Source: Viridothelium virens (Eukaryota; Ascomycota; Dothideomycetes; Trypetheliales; Trypetheliaceae). From it: a DNA stretch of 64,000 nucleotides. Shown here in pieces: positions 24,848 to 36,193 of this stretch (its first letter is position 1; each line of letters opens with the position of its first letter). A model generated the notes under the pieces. It had not been told where the DNA came from, did no database searches, and was given only the letters and a program-made list of their open reading frames with translations. The DNA is taken from positions 248,001 to 312,000 of the forward strand of contig ML991796.1 in NCBI GenBank assembly GCA_010094025.1. The letters run 5' to 3'. The position numbers were made by a program, and so were the translations under genes.

Positions 24848-25372
24848 ATGTATTCCGCAAAGACTGCATTGCTTGGCCTCGCCGCCTGGGTGGTTGGCAC
24901 AAGCGCACAGAGCGCAGTCGTATTGAACAATTGCACTTTTGACATTTTCATTATATCAAGCCCTACCAATGGAGGTACGCTGACCCCCGAGCCCACCGTC
25001 ACAATACTCACTAACTGACACGCTCAAGGCGCATCGACTGCTGTGGAAACTATTGCCTCAGGTGCAAACTATACAGAGGCTTACACCACTGGTTCCGCGA
25101 TCAAAGTTGCTGCCAATAATACCGTGGAATCTCCTCTGACTGTTGAGTACACTCCCAACGGACAGGCCGGACTCGTCTACTACGATCTGTCCAACAACGC
25201 AGGCAACCCGTTTGCGGACTTCAACAACGTCTTGGCTCCGAGCAACAGCAGCTGCTTCACGTTCAATTGCGCAGCCGGTTCGGCAGGGTCAGCGTGCTAT
25301 TCGAATGGGGGCAATATTCAGGTCAAGGCTTGCACGATCACCGATCTGACAACGACAGTATGCGCTGCGTAG
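24848..25372 (+). CDS. BYS1-like small secreted protein (thaumatin-like fold)
   Basis: Two exons, 24848-24974 and 25029-25372, giving 156 residues. The N-terminal MYSAKTALLGLAAWVVGTSAQS is a clear signal peptide. The mature protein starts with a beta-strand AVVLNNCTFDIFI, followed by VETIASGANYTEAY, ESPLTVEYTPNGQAGLVYYDLSNNAGNPF, a Cys-rich stretch (SSCFTFNCAAGSAGSACY) and a final VKACTITDLTTTVCAA. This order matches the BYS1 family first described in dimorphic fungi, related to thaumatin-like folds and of unknown biochemical role. Several Asn-X-Ser/Thr sites suggest N-glycosylation. Extracellular or wall location is likely. Confidence 0.85.
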
Positions 25373-26053
25373 TGAACGAGGAGCGTAGGGATTCAGGTTT
25401 CTGTATTGCCGATTGGAAGAAATGGGGCAGCTCCGGTACAAAAATTTCGCATGGGATGAGACAAGTTTCAGTGTTCCAAAAGAAATCGTAATGTTGTTCT
25501 AAATAATAATAATCAAGCTGAAGAATCATCTGAGATGGGGACTCCGGTACCGTACTTTGAGGAACAACTAGAGCCTAGGAAGGCCGGAATTGTTCGGTTG
25601 GGGTTACTCTTGCTGATCTGAGGTCATTGTCTGATTGGTAGTTGGTCATTTGACTAAGCATTACAGATAAGAACAGTGTCAATGCAAACGGTTCCCTCAA
25701 TACTCATTCAAGCCTCTTCTCTGGCGAAGGGTGGTTATTTGGTTCTCAATGCTAGCTTGTGACTTTGTATTGAGACTCAAATATTTTCGGGTGCTTGTAT
25801 TCGGGGCGCATCTTTTGAGACCGATTACAAGACTCAAACAAAATTGGGGAGAACACAACACAATGTAAATTACTCCGTAGCGTGTACTGGATTTTATCTG
25901 CGCATTGACTGTCATTGAGCTTGACGCGCAGTCACGTGAGGCGCGTCATCCACCGGAGCACCGAAACGCCGATGTTTACATAGCACAACAATGCCCACCA
26001 CGATGTACGACTAGCTTCACGGGCGTGCCTAACATTCCGTCCAGAATTCCAAA
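25373..26053. other. Intergenic
   Basis: About 680 bases between the BYS1-like gene and SMC4, holding the SMC4 promoter. Nothing specific recognised. Confidence 0.5.
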
Positions 26054-29000
26054 ATGTCTGCAGTATCTCCGACAAGGCCTTCTCGACGAGCCGTGGTCCG
26101 TCGCAAAGCTATCGTGGATTCTGACGATGAGGAGGAAGGCAATACTACAAGAGAGCAAGACGATGAAGATGGAGAAGAGTTCACGCCTGCGCCAATACGG
26201 ACGAGCAGAGCCTCGAGAAGAAAGACGGCGGATACACCTGCCACTCCTCGTACAGCGCGAGCTCGGAAGACGAGAGTCAGTGAAGTCGTCGAGCCCTCGA
26301 GTGTTGAACCCTCCCACATCTTCAGTCCACCAGAGAGCAACGCTCCCTCGGAAGCCCCTTCGCCCTCCAAAACAGCCTCGCCACCAAAACGACGAAGCGT
26401 CAAAAACGTGCGTGCTAGCCGGAAAAGTCGCGCCTCGGTTACTCCCGATGAAAATTCTGAGATGCCACCTCCATTGCCTACACCACAGCCTTCAGCTTCA
26501 CCAGAGCCGAGATCGCGACGCTCGACGCCGTTGGGGGATATAACAGAAACCAAGCTAAATGAGGCCACACCAATACCAATACCAGACATTCAGCCAGTGC
26601 CCGAGGCTAAGAAGAATGACGAGCCTGTTAAGAGGGTTGATCCGAAAGCGACCGCATTAGAAAAGCCTATGGATATTGTGGTACGGGCACGGAATGCTGC
26701 AATCCCTAAGGTACAGGAGCCGGCAGAACCGAAATCGAGAATTGTCATCACCTACCTTGTGCTCACGAACTTCAAATCGTATGCGGGAAGACAAGAGGTC
26801 GGCCCTTTTCATTCATCATTCTCATCAGTCGTTGGACCTAATGGGTCGGGCAAATCGAATGTCATCGACTCCTTACTGTTTGTATTTGGCTTCAGAGCAA
26901 GCAAAATGAGGCAGGGAAAGATATCGGCCTTGATCCATAACTCAGCAGGATTCCCCGATTTGGACCATTGTGAAGTTGCAGTGCATTTTGAGGAGGTTAT
27001 GGATCTGGCTGCTGGAGGACACGAAGTGATTCCAGATTCGAAGTTGATTATCTCACGAAAAGCATTCAAAAATAATGCGAGCAAATACTATATAAACTCC
27101 AAGGAATCTAGTTTCACGGTTGTCACGACACTATTACGCGATCGGGGTGTGGATCTTGACCATAAGCGTTTCCTAATCCTTCAAGGTGAAGTCGAGTCAA
27201 TCGCACAAATGAAGCCAAAAGCGGCCAACGAACACGACGATGGTCTTCTCGAGTATTTGGAAGATATCATTGGTACCTCAAAGTATAAGACGCCGATCGA
27301 GGAGTCAGCAGCCGAGACCGAGACGCTCAACGAGGTTTGCCAGGAGAAAAATAGCAGAGTACAACACGTCGAGAAAGAAAAGAACAACCTTGAGGATAAA
27401 AAGGAAAAGGCATTGGCTTACATACGAGACGAAAACGAGCTCGCTACCAAGCAATCCGCGCTGTACCAGCTTTTTGCTCACGAATGCAATGATCATATCC
27501 AAGTTACGCACGAAGCCATCAATGAAATACAAGGCGAGCTTGATGCGGAGCTACAAAAGCATGCTGGCCGCGAACAGGAGATTAAGGAGCTTGAGAAGCA
27601 ACATAAGACTGGCAACAGGGAATATGAGAAGCTTGAGAAAGACACCCAAGCTATCCTAAAAGATATGGCCAAGCTCGATAAAGAGACTGTCAAATTTGAG
27701 GAGAAGAAAAAGTTCCTGGCAGGCAAGACAAAGAAGCTGGAGAAACAACAGCAGACGAGCAAACTTGCAGCATCGGAATCGAATACCCAGATAAAGAATG
27801 CTACAGATGATATCGAGCGCTGTACAGGTCAGGTTGCCAAGCTCGAGACGGAAAAGGTAGGCGAAGAGAAGGAACTGACGAGTATTCGAGACGGGCTCAA
27901 GGGCAAGACTCAGGGACTATCCGATCAGATCGCCGAGAAGCAGAAGCTGCTCGAGCCTTGGAGTGCGAAGGTCAATGAGAAGCAATCTGCAATTGCTGTA
28001 GCTCAGAGCGAACTTGACATACTGCGTGAAAAGGAGAATGCCGCAGGCATCACTATCGAGGAAATCAAGGCCAAGATCGCCGGCTACAAAGAATCGAAGG
28101 CCGATAAATCTGCAGAACTTCAGGAATGCAAGGCTGAGAAGAAGAGATTGGAGAATGAGGTAGGCAAGGTCGAAGCCACCATCCACGAAGTTGCCCAAAA
28201 AGAGCCGGCAGTGCGTTCGAAACTGTCGAATATGCGACAGAAGGCAGACGAGGCCCGTACTAGTCTTTCCGCTGCTCAGACTCAGGGATATGTCTTGACT
28301 GGCCTAATGCGACTCAAGGAGTCTGGGCGAATCAATGGTTTTCATGGACGTCTCGGCAATCTTGGTGCTATTGATCGGAAATACGACGTCGCAATATCTA
28401 CTGCATGCCCTTCACTAGATAACCTGGTCGTGGATACAGTTGAAGTCGGCCAACAATGCATCGAATACCTCCGCAAGAACAATCTCGGCCGAGCGAACTT
28501 CATTCTCTTAGATCGGCTCCCAAAGAGAGATCTCAGCGAGATTCAGACACCAGAGAATGCTCCCAGGCTATTCGACTTGGTCACTTCCAAAGAAGATCGA
28601 TATCGACCTGCGTTCTACAGTATCATGCAGAATACGCTCGTAGCAAAAGATCTCGAGCAAGCCAATCGCATCGCTTATGGCGCGCAAAGATGGCGCGTTG
28701 TCACGCTCGATGGCCAGCTCATTGACAAGTCTGGTACCATGAGTGGTGGTGGCAACCGGATCGCCAAGGGTGCCATGTCTTCAAAGCTTGCCGCAGACTT
28801 CACCAAGGAGCAAGTGGCCAAATTAGAGGCTGATCGTGATGCGATGGAAGGCACCTTCCAAGATCTGCAGGCGGAGCAACGTCAACTCGAGTCTCAGCTC
28901 AAGGAGCTACAGGCTCAAATACCCCAGTTAGAGACCAGAGCACAGAAGATCTTGTTGGAGCTTGGAAGCTTCGATCGTAATACTGCTGATGCCGAAAAGC

Positions 29001-30676
29001 GGATTCAAGAGCTTAGTGCAGAGCAACAACCTTCGAAGAGCGACAAAGGCCGTGTCGCTGCTCTAGAGAAGAGCATCGCAACTATGGAGGGAGAAACGGA
29101 GAAGCTTCGCTCCGAAACAAGCGATATCGAAGAAGAAATCCAGTCGTTACAAAACAAGATCATGGAAATTGGAGGTGTTAGGCTTCGAGCTCAAAAGGCC
29201 AAAGTCGATGGGCTGAAGGCACAGATCGATTCCTTGACTGATGAAGTCTCAAATGCAGAAGTCAATCGTAGCAAAGCAGAGAAGCAGAAAGCTAAGAATG
29301 AGAAGACGCATACGGAAACGACAGAAGAACTGGAGAAGGTAGCTGAGGAGTCGGCAAAGGTTGAAGAAGATGCGAAGAATCAAACCAGGAATGCGGCAGG
29401 CTCCAGACAGCAGGCAGAAGAGGCCAAAGAAGTATGAAATCAAGCGCGTAACGTTTGAAATATCTACTAATGAAGACTGTAGACATTGGACACGAAGAAG
29501 GAGGAATTACAAGTCCTCAAAGCCAACCTCGACAGCAAAACCTCCGAACTCAATGAATCCCGCGGTGCCGAGATCGAAATGCGCAACAAACTCGAAGAAA
29601 GCCAGAAGATCCTCAAAGACCACCAACGCAAAGTCGCCCACTGGGAAGACAAGCTCAGCAAGCTCTCGCTCCAGAACATCAGCGACCTCAGTGGCGAATC
29701 CCAAGAAACCCCGAATGCAGATGATGGTGGGAGTGAGGACGAAAACGCAAACGCAAACGAGAGTTCACGCGCAGAAGCGCCGGCCGAGCCACGCCACCAA
29801 CTCCCCACCTACACGGCCGACGAGCTCGGCGATCTCGACAAGGACGCGCTCAAATCCGAGATCGCGAGCCTGGAAGCCAAGACTTCGAACGCCAGCGTCG
29901 AGCTCGGCGTGCTCGGCGAGTACCGGCGGCGCGTCGAGGAGCATGCGGCTCGCAGCGCCGACCTGCAGACGGCGGTGGGCGCGCGCGACGCCGCGAAGAA
30001 GCGGTGCGATGAGCTGCGGCGGCTGCGGCTGGAGGGGTTCATGGAAGGGTTCAGCACGATCTCGTTGCGGTTGAAGGAGATGTATCAGATGATTACGATG
30101 GGGGGTAATGCGGAGCTGGAGCTCGTGGACAGTCTGGATCCGTTCAGTGAGGGGATTCTGTTCAGTGTGATGCCGCCGAAGAAGAGCTGGAAGAATATCA
30201 GTAATTTGAGTGGTGGGGAGAAGACGCTGAGTTCGTTGGCGTTGGTGTTCGCGTTGCATCATTATAAGCCGACGCCGCTGTATGTTATGGATGAGATTGA
30301 TGCAGCGTTGGATTTCAGGAATGTGAGTATTGCAGTTCATGGAAAGGGATGGGTGGCCTCTCGGGGAGACTTTGGCTAATGAGATGGGCAGGTTTCAATT
30401 GTGGCGAGTTACATCAAGGAGAGGACGAAGAATGCGCAGTTCATTGTCATCTCTTTGCGGAACAACATGGTGAGTTTGATAGGGCTTATCGCTCGAGAAG
30501 ATAGCTAATGAAGGAGAATAGTTTGAGCTCGCGTCTAGGTTGGTCGGAGTCTACAAGGTCAATCATATGGTAAGCCTGAGAAGCATCGGAGGGTTTCAAC
30601 AATGAGCTAATGAGTTTCGCTGCAGACCAAGAGTGTCACTGTCGAAAATCGGGACTACATCGTGGGACGTGCATGA
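26054..30676 (+). CDS. smc4: SMC4, condensin core ATPase subunit
   Basis: Five exons, 26054-29431, 29483-30322, 30392-30469, 30522-30569 and 30626-30676, giving 1464 residues. SMC4 pairs with SMC2 to form the condensin core that compacts mitotic chromosomes. A disordered acidic/basic N-terminal tail (about 230 residues) precedes the ATPase head, which has Walker A GPNGSGKSN (261-269). Long coiled coils flank a hinge around SGRINGFHGRLGNLGAID through RANFILLDRL. The C-terminal head has the ABC signature NLSGGEKTLSSLALVFALHH (about 1366) and Walker B YVMDEIDAALDFRNVSIVA, and ends TKSVTVENRDYIVGRA. All splice joints restore these motifs. Exon 2 shows a sharp C-rich to G-rich switch near 29900-30000. 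Confidence 0.96.
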
Positions 30677-30956
30677 AGGGCACGCTTTAGGCATGGAATA
30701 TTTAGGTGCAAGGCGTCGGAACAACTTCATCACGTTAGGTGATGTGACGGAAGTCCTCAGATTTCAAGTCAATTCTATCTCCTTTGATACGGTACAAGTA
30801 TGAGATTTGCCAATTCCCGCCATTTTCATGCCAGAGTCCCTTGAATCTTGCTGTGGATGACAATTGGTGAGTGTCATTCCAGCTACGATTGTCATTGCCA
30901 TAGACATCGTGATGAGGTTGCGAGGCATTTGTCGAGGCGGCGGCGCGAATGGCAGT
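30677..30956. other. Convergent intergenic region
   Basis: 280 bases between the 3' ends of SMC4 and the first RNase H paralogue. No feature seen. Confidence 0.5.
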
Positions 30957-31778
30957 TCAATGGAGTGTTCTAGGCATATCAGTCGGAGTAATCCCTTGGA
31001 CCATGTCCAGCATACGCTGAGCCCAGCGTTCTGCTCCATCGTTCCAATCCCTTGAAACCTGCCAGAACTGAACTCCCACACCCTCGTCGTTCAACTCAAG
31101 TACTAGGTCATCCAACATGCGAAAGAGTGTTGAATTCACAAGGGGCTTTCCGTCTGAGTTGAGGTATCCACTCGCCTTCCACTGCTGAATCCGCGTGGTC
31201 ATGCCCTTTACCACATACTCGAAATCACTTTTGATCACCACTCGCTCGATATCGAATGCTGAATCGCTGTCGCGCATTCGCTGCACCGAGCGAAGCGCAG
31301 CGATAGTTCCTTCCAGCTCGGCCGTCTCTCTCGTTGGATGGGGATTAGTGATCGTATGGCCTGTGGCTTTGTCGGGACTAACGAAGATCCCATAAGCAGC
31401 GATGCGATCATGTGATGGAGTCCTCCGGTAGGCTTCGCTTACAGACACGACGATGGTTTGGTCGTGGTATCCAATCGCATCGCACGTGGGGCAGTTCGTT
31501 CCGTCGGCACACTGCTCGTAGGTGATGCCGTCTGAAGCTACGTACAAGAGATCTCCAGGCGCTTCATTTTTGGAGATGCCATAGTGCCACATTCGAAGCC
31601 AGGGCTCGTAGTCGCGCTGTTCGCGCCACTCTTTCCTGGTCGTTCGAGTTCGTCGTTGCAGTATTTGCCAATGGGCATCCGTGACTCCACGTGGTCGATC
31701 GTCAGGAAGCTCCGGTCGATTTTTCTTGGTAAAGTTGTAGTAGATCCGGTCGTCATGAGAACGACTGAATTTGACCAT
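30957..31778 (-). CDS. RNase H-like protein, catalytically degenerate paralogue
   Basis: A 273-residue single-exon protein. Residues about 108-255 align with the RNase H1-type fold: strand 1 IVVSVSEAYRR, helix ETAELEGTIAALRSVQ, strand IERVVIKSDFEYVVKGM and the last helix GAERWAQRML. Of the four metal-binding acidic residues, Glu154 and Asp185 are kept, the first Asp is Ser114, and the last is Glu250. Nuclease activity is therefore doubtful. Just before the fold, C90, C96, C99 and H105 form a compact Cys/His group also found in the neighbour. The N-terminal 85 residues (rich in Trp, Arg, Asp) are shared with the paralogue too. The open frame is intact, so it may still be expressed, perhaps as a nucleic-acid binder; that is inference. 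Confidence 0.82.
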   Translation of the reverse strand: MVKFSRSHDDRIYYNFTKKNRPELPDDRPRGVTDAHWQILQRRTRTTRKEWREQRDYEPWLRMWHYGISKNEAPGDLLYVASDGITYEQCADGTNCPTCDAIGYHDQTIVVSVSEAYRRTPSHDRIAAYGIFVSPDKATGHTITNPHPTRETAELEGTIAALRSVQRMRDSDSAFDIERVVIKSDFEYVVKGMTTRIQQWKASGYLNSDGKPLVNSTLFRMLDDLVLELNDEGVGVQFWQVSRDWNDGAERWAQRMLDMVQGITPTDMPRTLH

Positions 31779-32645
31779 TTTGAAGAAGTACGCTGATCTT
31801 TAAACAAGTAGAATGCGACTTTGTCAATGTTTCTTGGTCAGAGTGAAGTCCTGTTTTGTTGTTGTTTCCAAGTTTAGGTGGGCAGAATGGTCAATGAAAT
31901 ACCCAAGAAATGTGATCTACGAAGGATCCGGAGACCTTGATGGCACTCACAGCGCGATTCCATGAGTCACATCACCGCCGCAACTTGGTGATGCAGGTCT
32001 CATCATTGGGATTCGCATACAACACCAATGCGCCTCACAACGAAGCTTTGAGACACTCATCACTGCAGCCATTTCGATGATCATTGTCGATGCATTCCTC
32101 GGACGTGATCGATGCCGTACCTAACTGCGTACAATCGATATTCGCACATTAACGTATATTTCTTACATACGAAGACTTCGCATCGATGCTGGGGTACCAT
32201 GCTTGGGTGGGTGTGGGGGGGGGGGTTACATGATGAGAATGTGTTCATGTGGAAGTCAACCCACTCTATCCCATTTTACTTTCCCATTTAACTAGTTCAG
32301 TAATTTCCGTAACCAGCTTTCACTCGGATACAGCCAGCTGTTGTTTTGCCTCATAGATGCCGACAACGCTATGATTGAAGGTCCGGATTATATTGTCGAA
32401 CTCGAGAAGAGGCAAAGTGGGATTTACTTGAGTCGTATGGATAGGGTAAATGAATACAAGTCTTGAAAACCACCGTGGCACCTGCAGCGCACGTATCGAT
32501 TTGTTGTACATGCTGTCTTGAGAGCAACTAAGTATTTTCCGAAAAGGTCTCCCTGTAACTGTCGCGTATCAGCCTGTCCTGCGAGTCAGTCTGGGCTGTG
32601 GTATGCTTGCTACTTTATCGATGGACAGATACCAAGTTCAGCACC
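31779..32645. other. Spacer between the RNase H paralogues, with an 11-base G run
   Basis: About 870 bases between tandem paralogues, containing an 11-G homopolymer at 32215-32225. No gene seen. It holds the promoter of the 30957-31778 gene. Confidence 0.45.
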
Positions 32646-33461
32646 TCATGGCCAATCGACGTCAAGGCCTTCCGCTTCATCCAAAGCCCCATTTGCCCAC
32701 TCATCAGCGCAAGTATTGAATCTTCGCGGAACATGCCAAAATTGGACGCCTACACCCTCCTGATTGAGTTCTCGAATAAGATCATCGAGCGTGTCAAACA
32801 GCTCTGCATTGGTGACGGGAAGCCCCTTGCAATTGATATAGCCATTCTCATTCCATTTATCAACCCAACTGGTCATGCTCTTAACCACATATTCCGAGTC
32901 AGCCTTGATGATCACTCGCTCGATATCCCAGTCCTGTTCGGAGCGCCACATATCTCGGATGAACCGCAAAGCCTCGATGGCGGCTTCCAACTCTGCTTTT
33001 TGATTCGTCGGATTACATTCAGAACTCTCCTCTGCAAAGCTATAGGGGGAGTTAGAGGCGAAATAAACTCCATAGGCTGCAGTAGCATAGCGTGTTCCAT
33101 TCCCACGGCAGGCGCCATCGATGGAGACAACAATCGCCTGATCATGGTATCCAAGGCGTTGACAGGTTCCGCATTGAGATGAGGCGTAAAGGCACCTTTC
33201 GTAAGTATAGCCATCTCCTGGTTGGTACAGAAGGTCTTCTGGATCATCATGATTCGGATCGTAGTCCCAGTGCTTGAGCCATTGCTTATAGTCACGTTGG
33301 TGTTGCCAATGTTCTCTTGTCCGAAAACCCCGAGATTGTAGTTCGGACCACTGCCTATTGGTCAGTTCTGAGGGTCGGTCGTACCAATTTTGGGGTCGGC
33401 GTTCTCTGGCGGTATCGAAATGATCTTCGCTTTCAGCGGTGCGATAGCATAACTGCCTCAT
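32646..33461 (-). CDS. RNase H-like protein with intact catalytic residues
   Basis: A 271-residue single-exon protein, paralogue of the gene 870 bases away in the same orientation. It keeps the full RNase H1 acidic set: Asp115 (VSIDGACRGNG), Glu157 (KAELEAAIEALR), Asp188 (IIKADSEYVV) and Asp253 (CADEWANGAL). It should therefore be able to cut the RNA strand of RNA:DNA hybrids. It has no hybrid-binding domain of the classic RNase H1 type; the N-terminal about 85 residues are a separate fungal extension shared with the paralogue (RPQNWYDRP...WSELQSRGFRTREHWQHQRDY). A C90-C97-C100-H106 group precedes the fold. There is no mitochondrial presequence that I can see. Stand-alone fungal RNase H proteins of this sort occur in large families with unknown roles. 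Confidence 0.87.
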   Translation of the reverse strand: MRQLCYRTAESEDHFDTARERRPQNWYDRPSELTNRQWSELQSRGFRTREHWQHQRDYKQWLKHWDYDPNHDDPEDLLYQPGDGYTYERCLYASSQCGTCQRLGYHDQAIVVSIDGACRGNGTRYATAAYGVYFASNSPYSFAEESSECNPTNQKAELEAAIEALRFIRDMWRSEQDWDIERVIIKADSEYVVKSMTSWVDKWNENGYINCKGLPVTNAELFDTLDDLIRELNQEGVGVQFWHVPRRFNTCADEWANGALDEAEGLDVDWP

Positions 33462-34585
33462 GATTATTGGAGGATTTGAGGTACGTTCAGAGGAGCATTG
33501 TCACCGAAATCAATTTGGCGAGCTGGGATTGTCTCCAGGTACAGTATAGCGGATTCCAAGCGGAGGGAAGGCCATCCCAATCTGGTTCTCTATCCTGGCC
33601 TGCCTGCCGCATTCATACTCCCATAGTAAACACCTCTTGCTACATCTCACCTTGTGATCCCCAGTCACTAGCTTACTTCGGCCAAGGTTGTGAGAGACCC
33701 CAAGCTAGCCAAACGGAGTGTTATGTGTGGCCTCCATCCTCATTCCGCTCGGACTCGCAGGGTATGTTCCAGTGTGGCTTGCTGATTATGTGTAAGAATT
33801 TGGGTGTTGCCGCATTCTCTACAAATGGCATAGGTCGCCACGAAGGATTCTGAGGCTCTTTAAGAGTGTGAGACGTCAGCTCTACTGACGCGGAGATATG
33901 ATGTGATGAGAGCATTAGGTAAGACTCCACCACTCAATGACTTCTAGGGCGACCCGGTGACGGCTCGTTCCGAACCTGGCTTGCATACTGACGGGCATAC
34001 CGAGATGCACGGGTTGATGGCGCAGACTAGGGCGTCTTGCTCGCCGATGTCTGGAGGCAAGTGTGGTCTGCTTTTGTCCATGCATGCCAGGATAATGTCA
34101 TCAGCTTCCCCTACGTGGCCGGCGTGGTAGAGGAATTGGAAAACACTGGAGAGACCTCGGCCTCTTTCCTACTCAAGTACGGCCGAAAGCGCCCCCCGCA
34201 ATTCGTTTCCTTTTCTTAGCAAATGCCCGAACGAGACAAAGTGCCGGACGGCGTTCTGCAACTTTAGCCAACGGCAACGAGAAAATCCGTTCTGCCTACG
34301 GTTATCCAAGATAAGTCTTCTCCGCTTATGAGGGATCGTCGGCGTCGCCGTGGCAAGGAGAGCTTCTACCAATCATACAGACTTGCATGGCGGGTGCGTA
34401 ATGTGCAACGATCCAAAGATGCCCCCTCTGTTGGTATCATCTCCCTTGTAACTCCGTATTGATGACCTCTCTTGCAGTCTACGCCGTGGTCTATCCCGTA
34501 GTCTACCGGCGGAAACGAGGAACTCTATCACTTATAAGGCTGCCGAACATCGCCGTCGTATCGTCCAGCCTGTAACTCACCAAAC
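33462..34585. promoter_or_regulatory. Divergent region upstream of the P450, with a TATA box
   Basis: 1.1 kb between divergent genes. A TTATAAGG element at 34532-34539 sits about 50 bases before the P450 start codon and may be the core promoter. No gene recognised elsewhere in it. Confidence 0.45.
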
Positions 34586-36193
34586 ATGGTTCAAAACTTT
34601 GTCTTCGCCCTTGGTGCCCTTGCATTGTTTGTTTCGTATCGAGTCCTCAGTAGCTTCATCAAGACTCGCCGACATGCTTCCCAATCTAGGGAGCTTGGCT
34701 GCCGGTCGCCACCAAAGCTGCGAGAACAAGACTTCCTTGGCATCAATACAATCAAAGAAATCCTAGCAGCTAGCAAAGGAAAGCGAGTGCCTGACCTCCT
34801 AGTCGACCGGGTCAAGCGTGTGAGCACTCGTGAGGGTCGTCGAGTTGACACCTTTGTGCAACAGCAGTTGTTGAGACAAAATGTCTTCACCGTCGATCCG
34901 AAAAATGTACAGGCTATCCTTGCGACCCAATTTCAGGACTTTGGCCTCGGTTCCCTGCGACGTAACAACTTCCTTCCGCTACTTGGCAACGGCATTTTCA
35001 CTGCGGATGGCGAAGGATGGGAGCATTCACGGGCAATGCTACGACCCAACTTTGCGAGAGAGCAAGTTGCGGATCTCGATCTCGAGGAACGTCATGTTCA
35101 AAACTTGATGCTGGCTTTGCCCGTCGATTCGAAGTCTTGGACGGAAGAGCTCGATATCCAGAAACTCTTTTTCCGAATTACAATCGATACGGCGACCGAG
35201 TTCCTCTTTGGCGAAAGCGTGGACAGCCAGCTAATCAATCTTCCAAGAAAAGCTTCTTCAACTAGCAAAAGTGCTCATCAAGAGGAGTCTGTCTTTGCAA
35301 CGGCATTCGATAACAGCCAAAGCTGGCTAGCCTACCGAGGCCAGCTTGGTGCGCTTTCTTGGCTCTTAAACCCCAAAGAGCTTCAGGAATCTAACAAGCA
35401 ATGCCACGCCTTCATCGACCATTTCGTCGAGCTCGCGCTCAAGAACACCTCATCCGACGGTGACAATCTCGAAAAAGGCGAGACCAAATCACGCTACGTC
35501 TTCCTCGAAAACCTTGCCCGACAAACCCGCGATCCCATCGAAATCCGCTCCCAGCTCCTCAACATCCTCCTCGCCGGCCGCGACACCACTGCCTCCCTCC
35601 TTTCCTGGCTCTTCCACTTCCTCATCCGCCACCCCAACATCCAGCAAACGCTCCGCGCCGAAATCATCGCCTCCTTCGGCCCCTACTCCTCGCCCCGCAA
35701 CCTCTCCTTCGCAGGCCTCAAGAACTGCACCTACCTGCAATGGTGCCTCAACGAAACCCTCCGCCTCTACCCCGTCGTCCCCGTCAACTCCCGCATGGCC
35801 ATGCGCGACACCTCCATCCCGCGTGGCGGCGGCCCAGACGGGTCCGCCCCCGTCTACGTCCGGAAAGGCGACCTCGTCGTCTATAGCGTGCACGTGGTGC
35901 ATCGGCGCCCCGACCTCTGGGGCCCGGATTTCAACGAATTCAAGCCGGAGCGCTGGTCAGGCAAGCGGGCGGGCTGGGACTACCTTCCGTTCAATGGGGG
36001 CCCGAGGATTTGCTTGGGCCAGCAGTTGGCGTTGACCGAGGCGGGCTATGTCACAGTGAGGCTGCTGCAGAGGTTTGGGGAGGTGGGCATGGGGAGTCAG
36101 GAGGTGGTGGCGGAGAGTCCGAAGCAGAATCTGACGCTGACGAGTTGTCCGAATGATGGGGTTTGGGTGCGGATGAAAGAGGCGAAGGAATAG
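34586..36193 (+). CDS. Cytochrome P450, CYP52-like (fatty acid/alkane hydroxylase type)
   Basis: An intronless 535-residue P450. A hydrophobic N-terminal anchor (NFVFALGALALFVSYRVLSSF) indicates an ER enzyme. The I-helix oxygen-activation motif is AGRDTTAS (about residue 330), the K-helix ExxR is ETLR (390-393) followed by LYPVVPVNSR, the meander has PERW, and the haem loop FNGGPRICLGQQ has its axial Cys at 476. The pattern AGRDTTA, ETLRLYP.VP.N.R and FNGGPRICLGQQ+AL matches CYP52 and allied fungal families that omega-hydroxylate fatty acids and n-alkanes. The exact subfamily cannot be set without alignment. The coding strand turns from C-rich to G-rich at about 35960. Confidence 0.93.
   Translation: MVQNFVFALGALALFVSYRVLSSFIKTRRHASQSRELGCRSPPKLREQDFLGINTIKEILAASKGKRVPDLLVDRVKRVSTREGRRVDTFVQQQLLRQNVFTVDPKNVQAILATQFQDFGLGSLRRNNFLPLLGNGIFTADGEGWEHSRAMLRPNFAREQVADLDLEERHVQNLMLALPVDSKSWTEELDIQKLFFRITIDTATEFLFGESVDSQLINLPRKASSTSKSAHQEESVFATAFDNSQSWLAYRGQLGALSWLLNPKELQESNKQCHAFIDHFVELALKNTSSDGDNLEKGETKSRYVFLENLARQTRDPIEIRSQLLNILLAGRDTTASLLSWLFHFLIRHPNIQQTLRAEIIASFGPYSSPRNLSFAGLKNCTYLQWCLNETLRLYPVVPVNSRMAMRDTSIPRGGGPDGSAPVYVRKGDLVVYSVHVVHRRPDLWGPDFNEFKPERWSGKRAGWDYLPFNGGPRICLGQQLALTEAGYVTVRLLQRFGEVGMGSQEVVAESPKQNLTLTSCPNDGVWVRMKEAKE

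Noticed and set aside
29765-30340. 191-residue open frame antisense to SMC4 exon 2
   Set aside because: A compositional shadow of the GC-rich SMC4 exon. The sense frame has the ABC signature and Walker B.
32215-32225. 11-base G run as a possible G-quadruplex
   Set aside because: A single homopolymer with one neighbouring GGG group; not distinguishable from simple slippage.
33467-33853. 128-residue open frame upstream of the P450
   Set aside because: No family resemblance and no supporting features; it lies directly against the start of the divergent RNase H gene.
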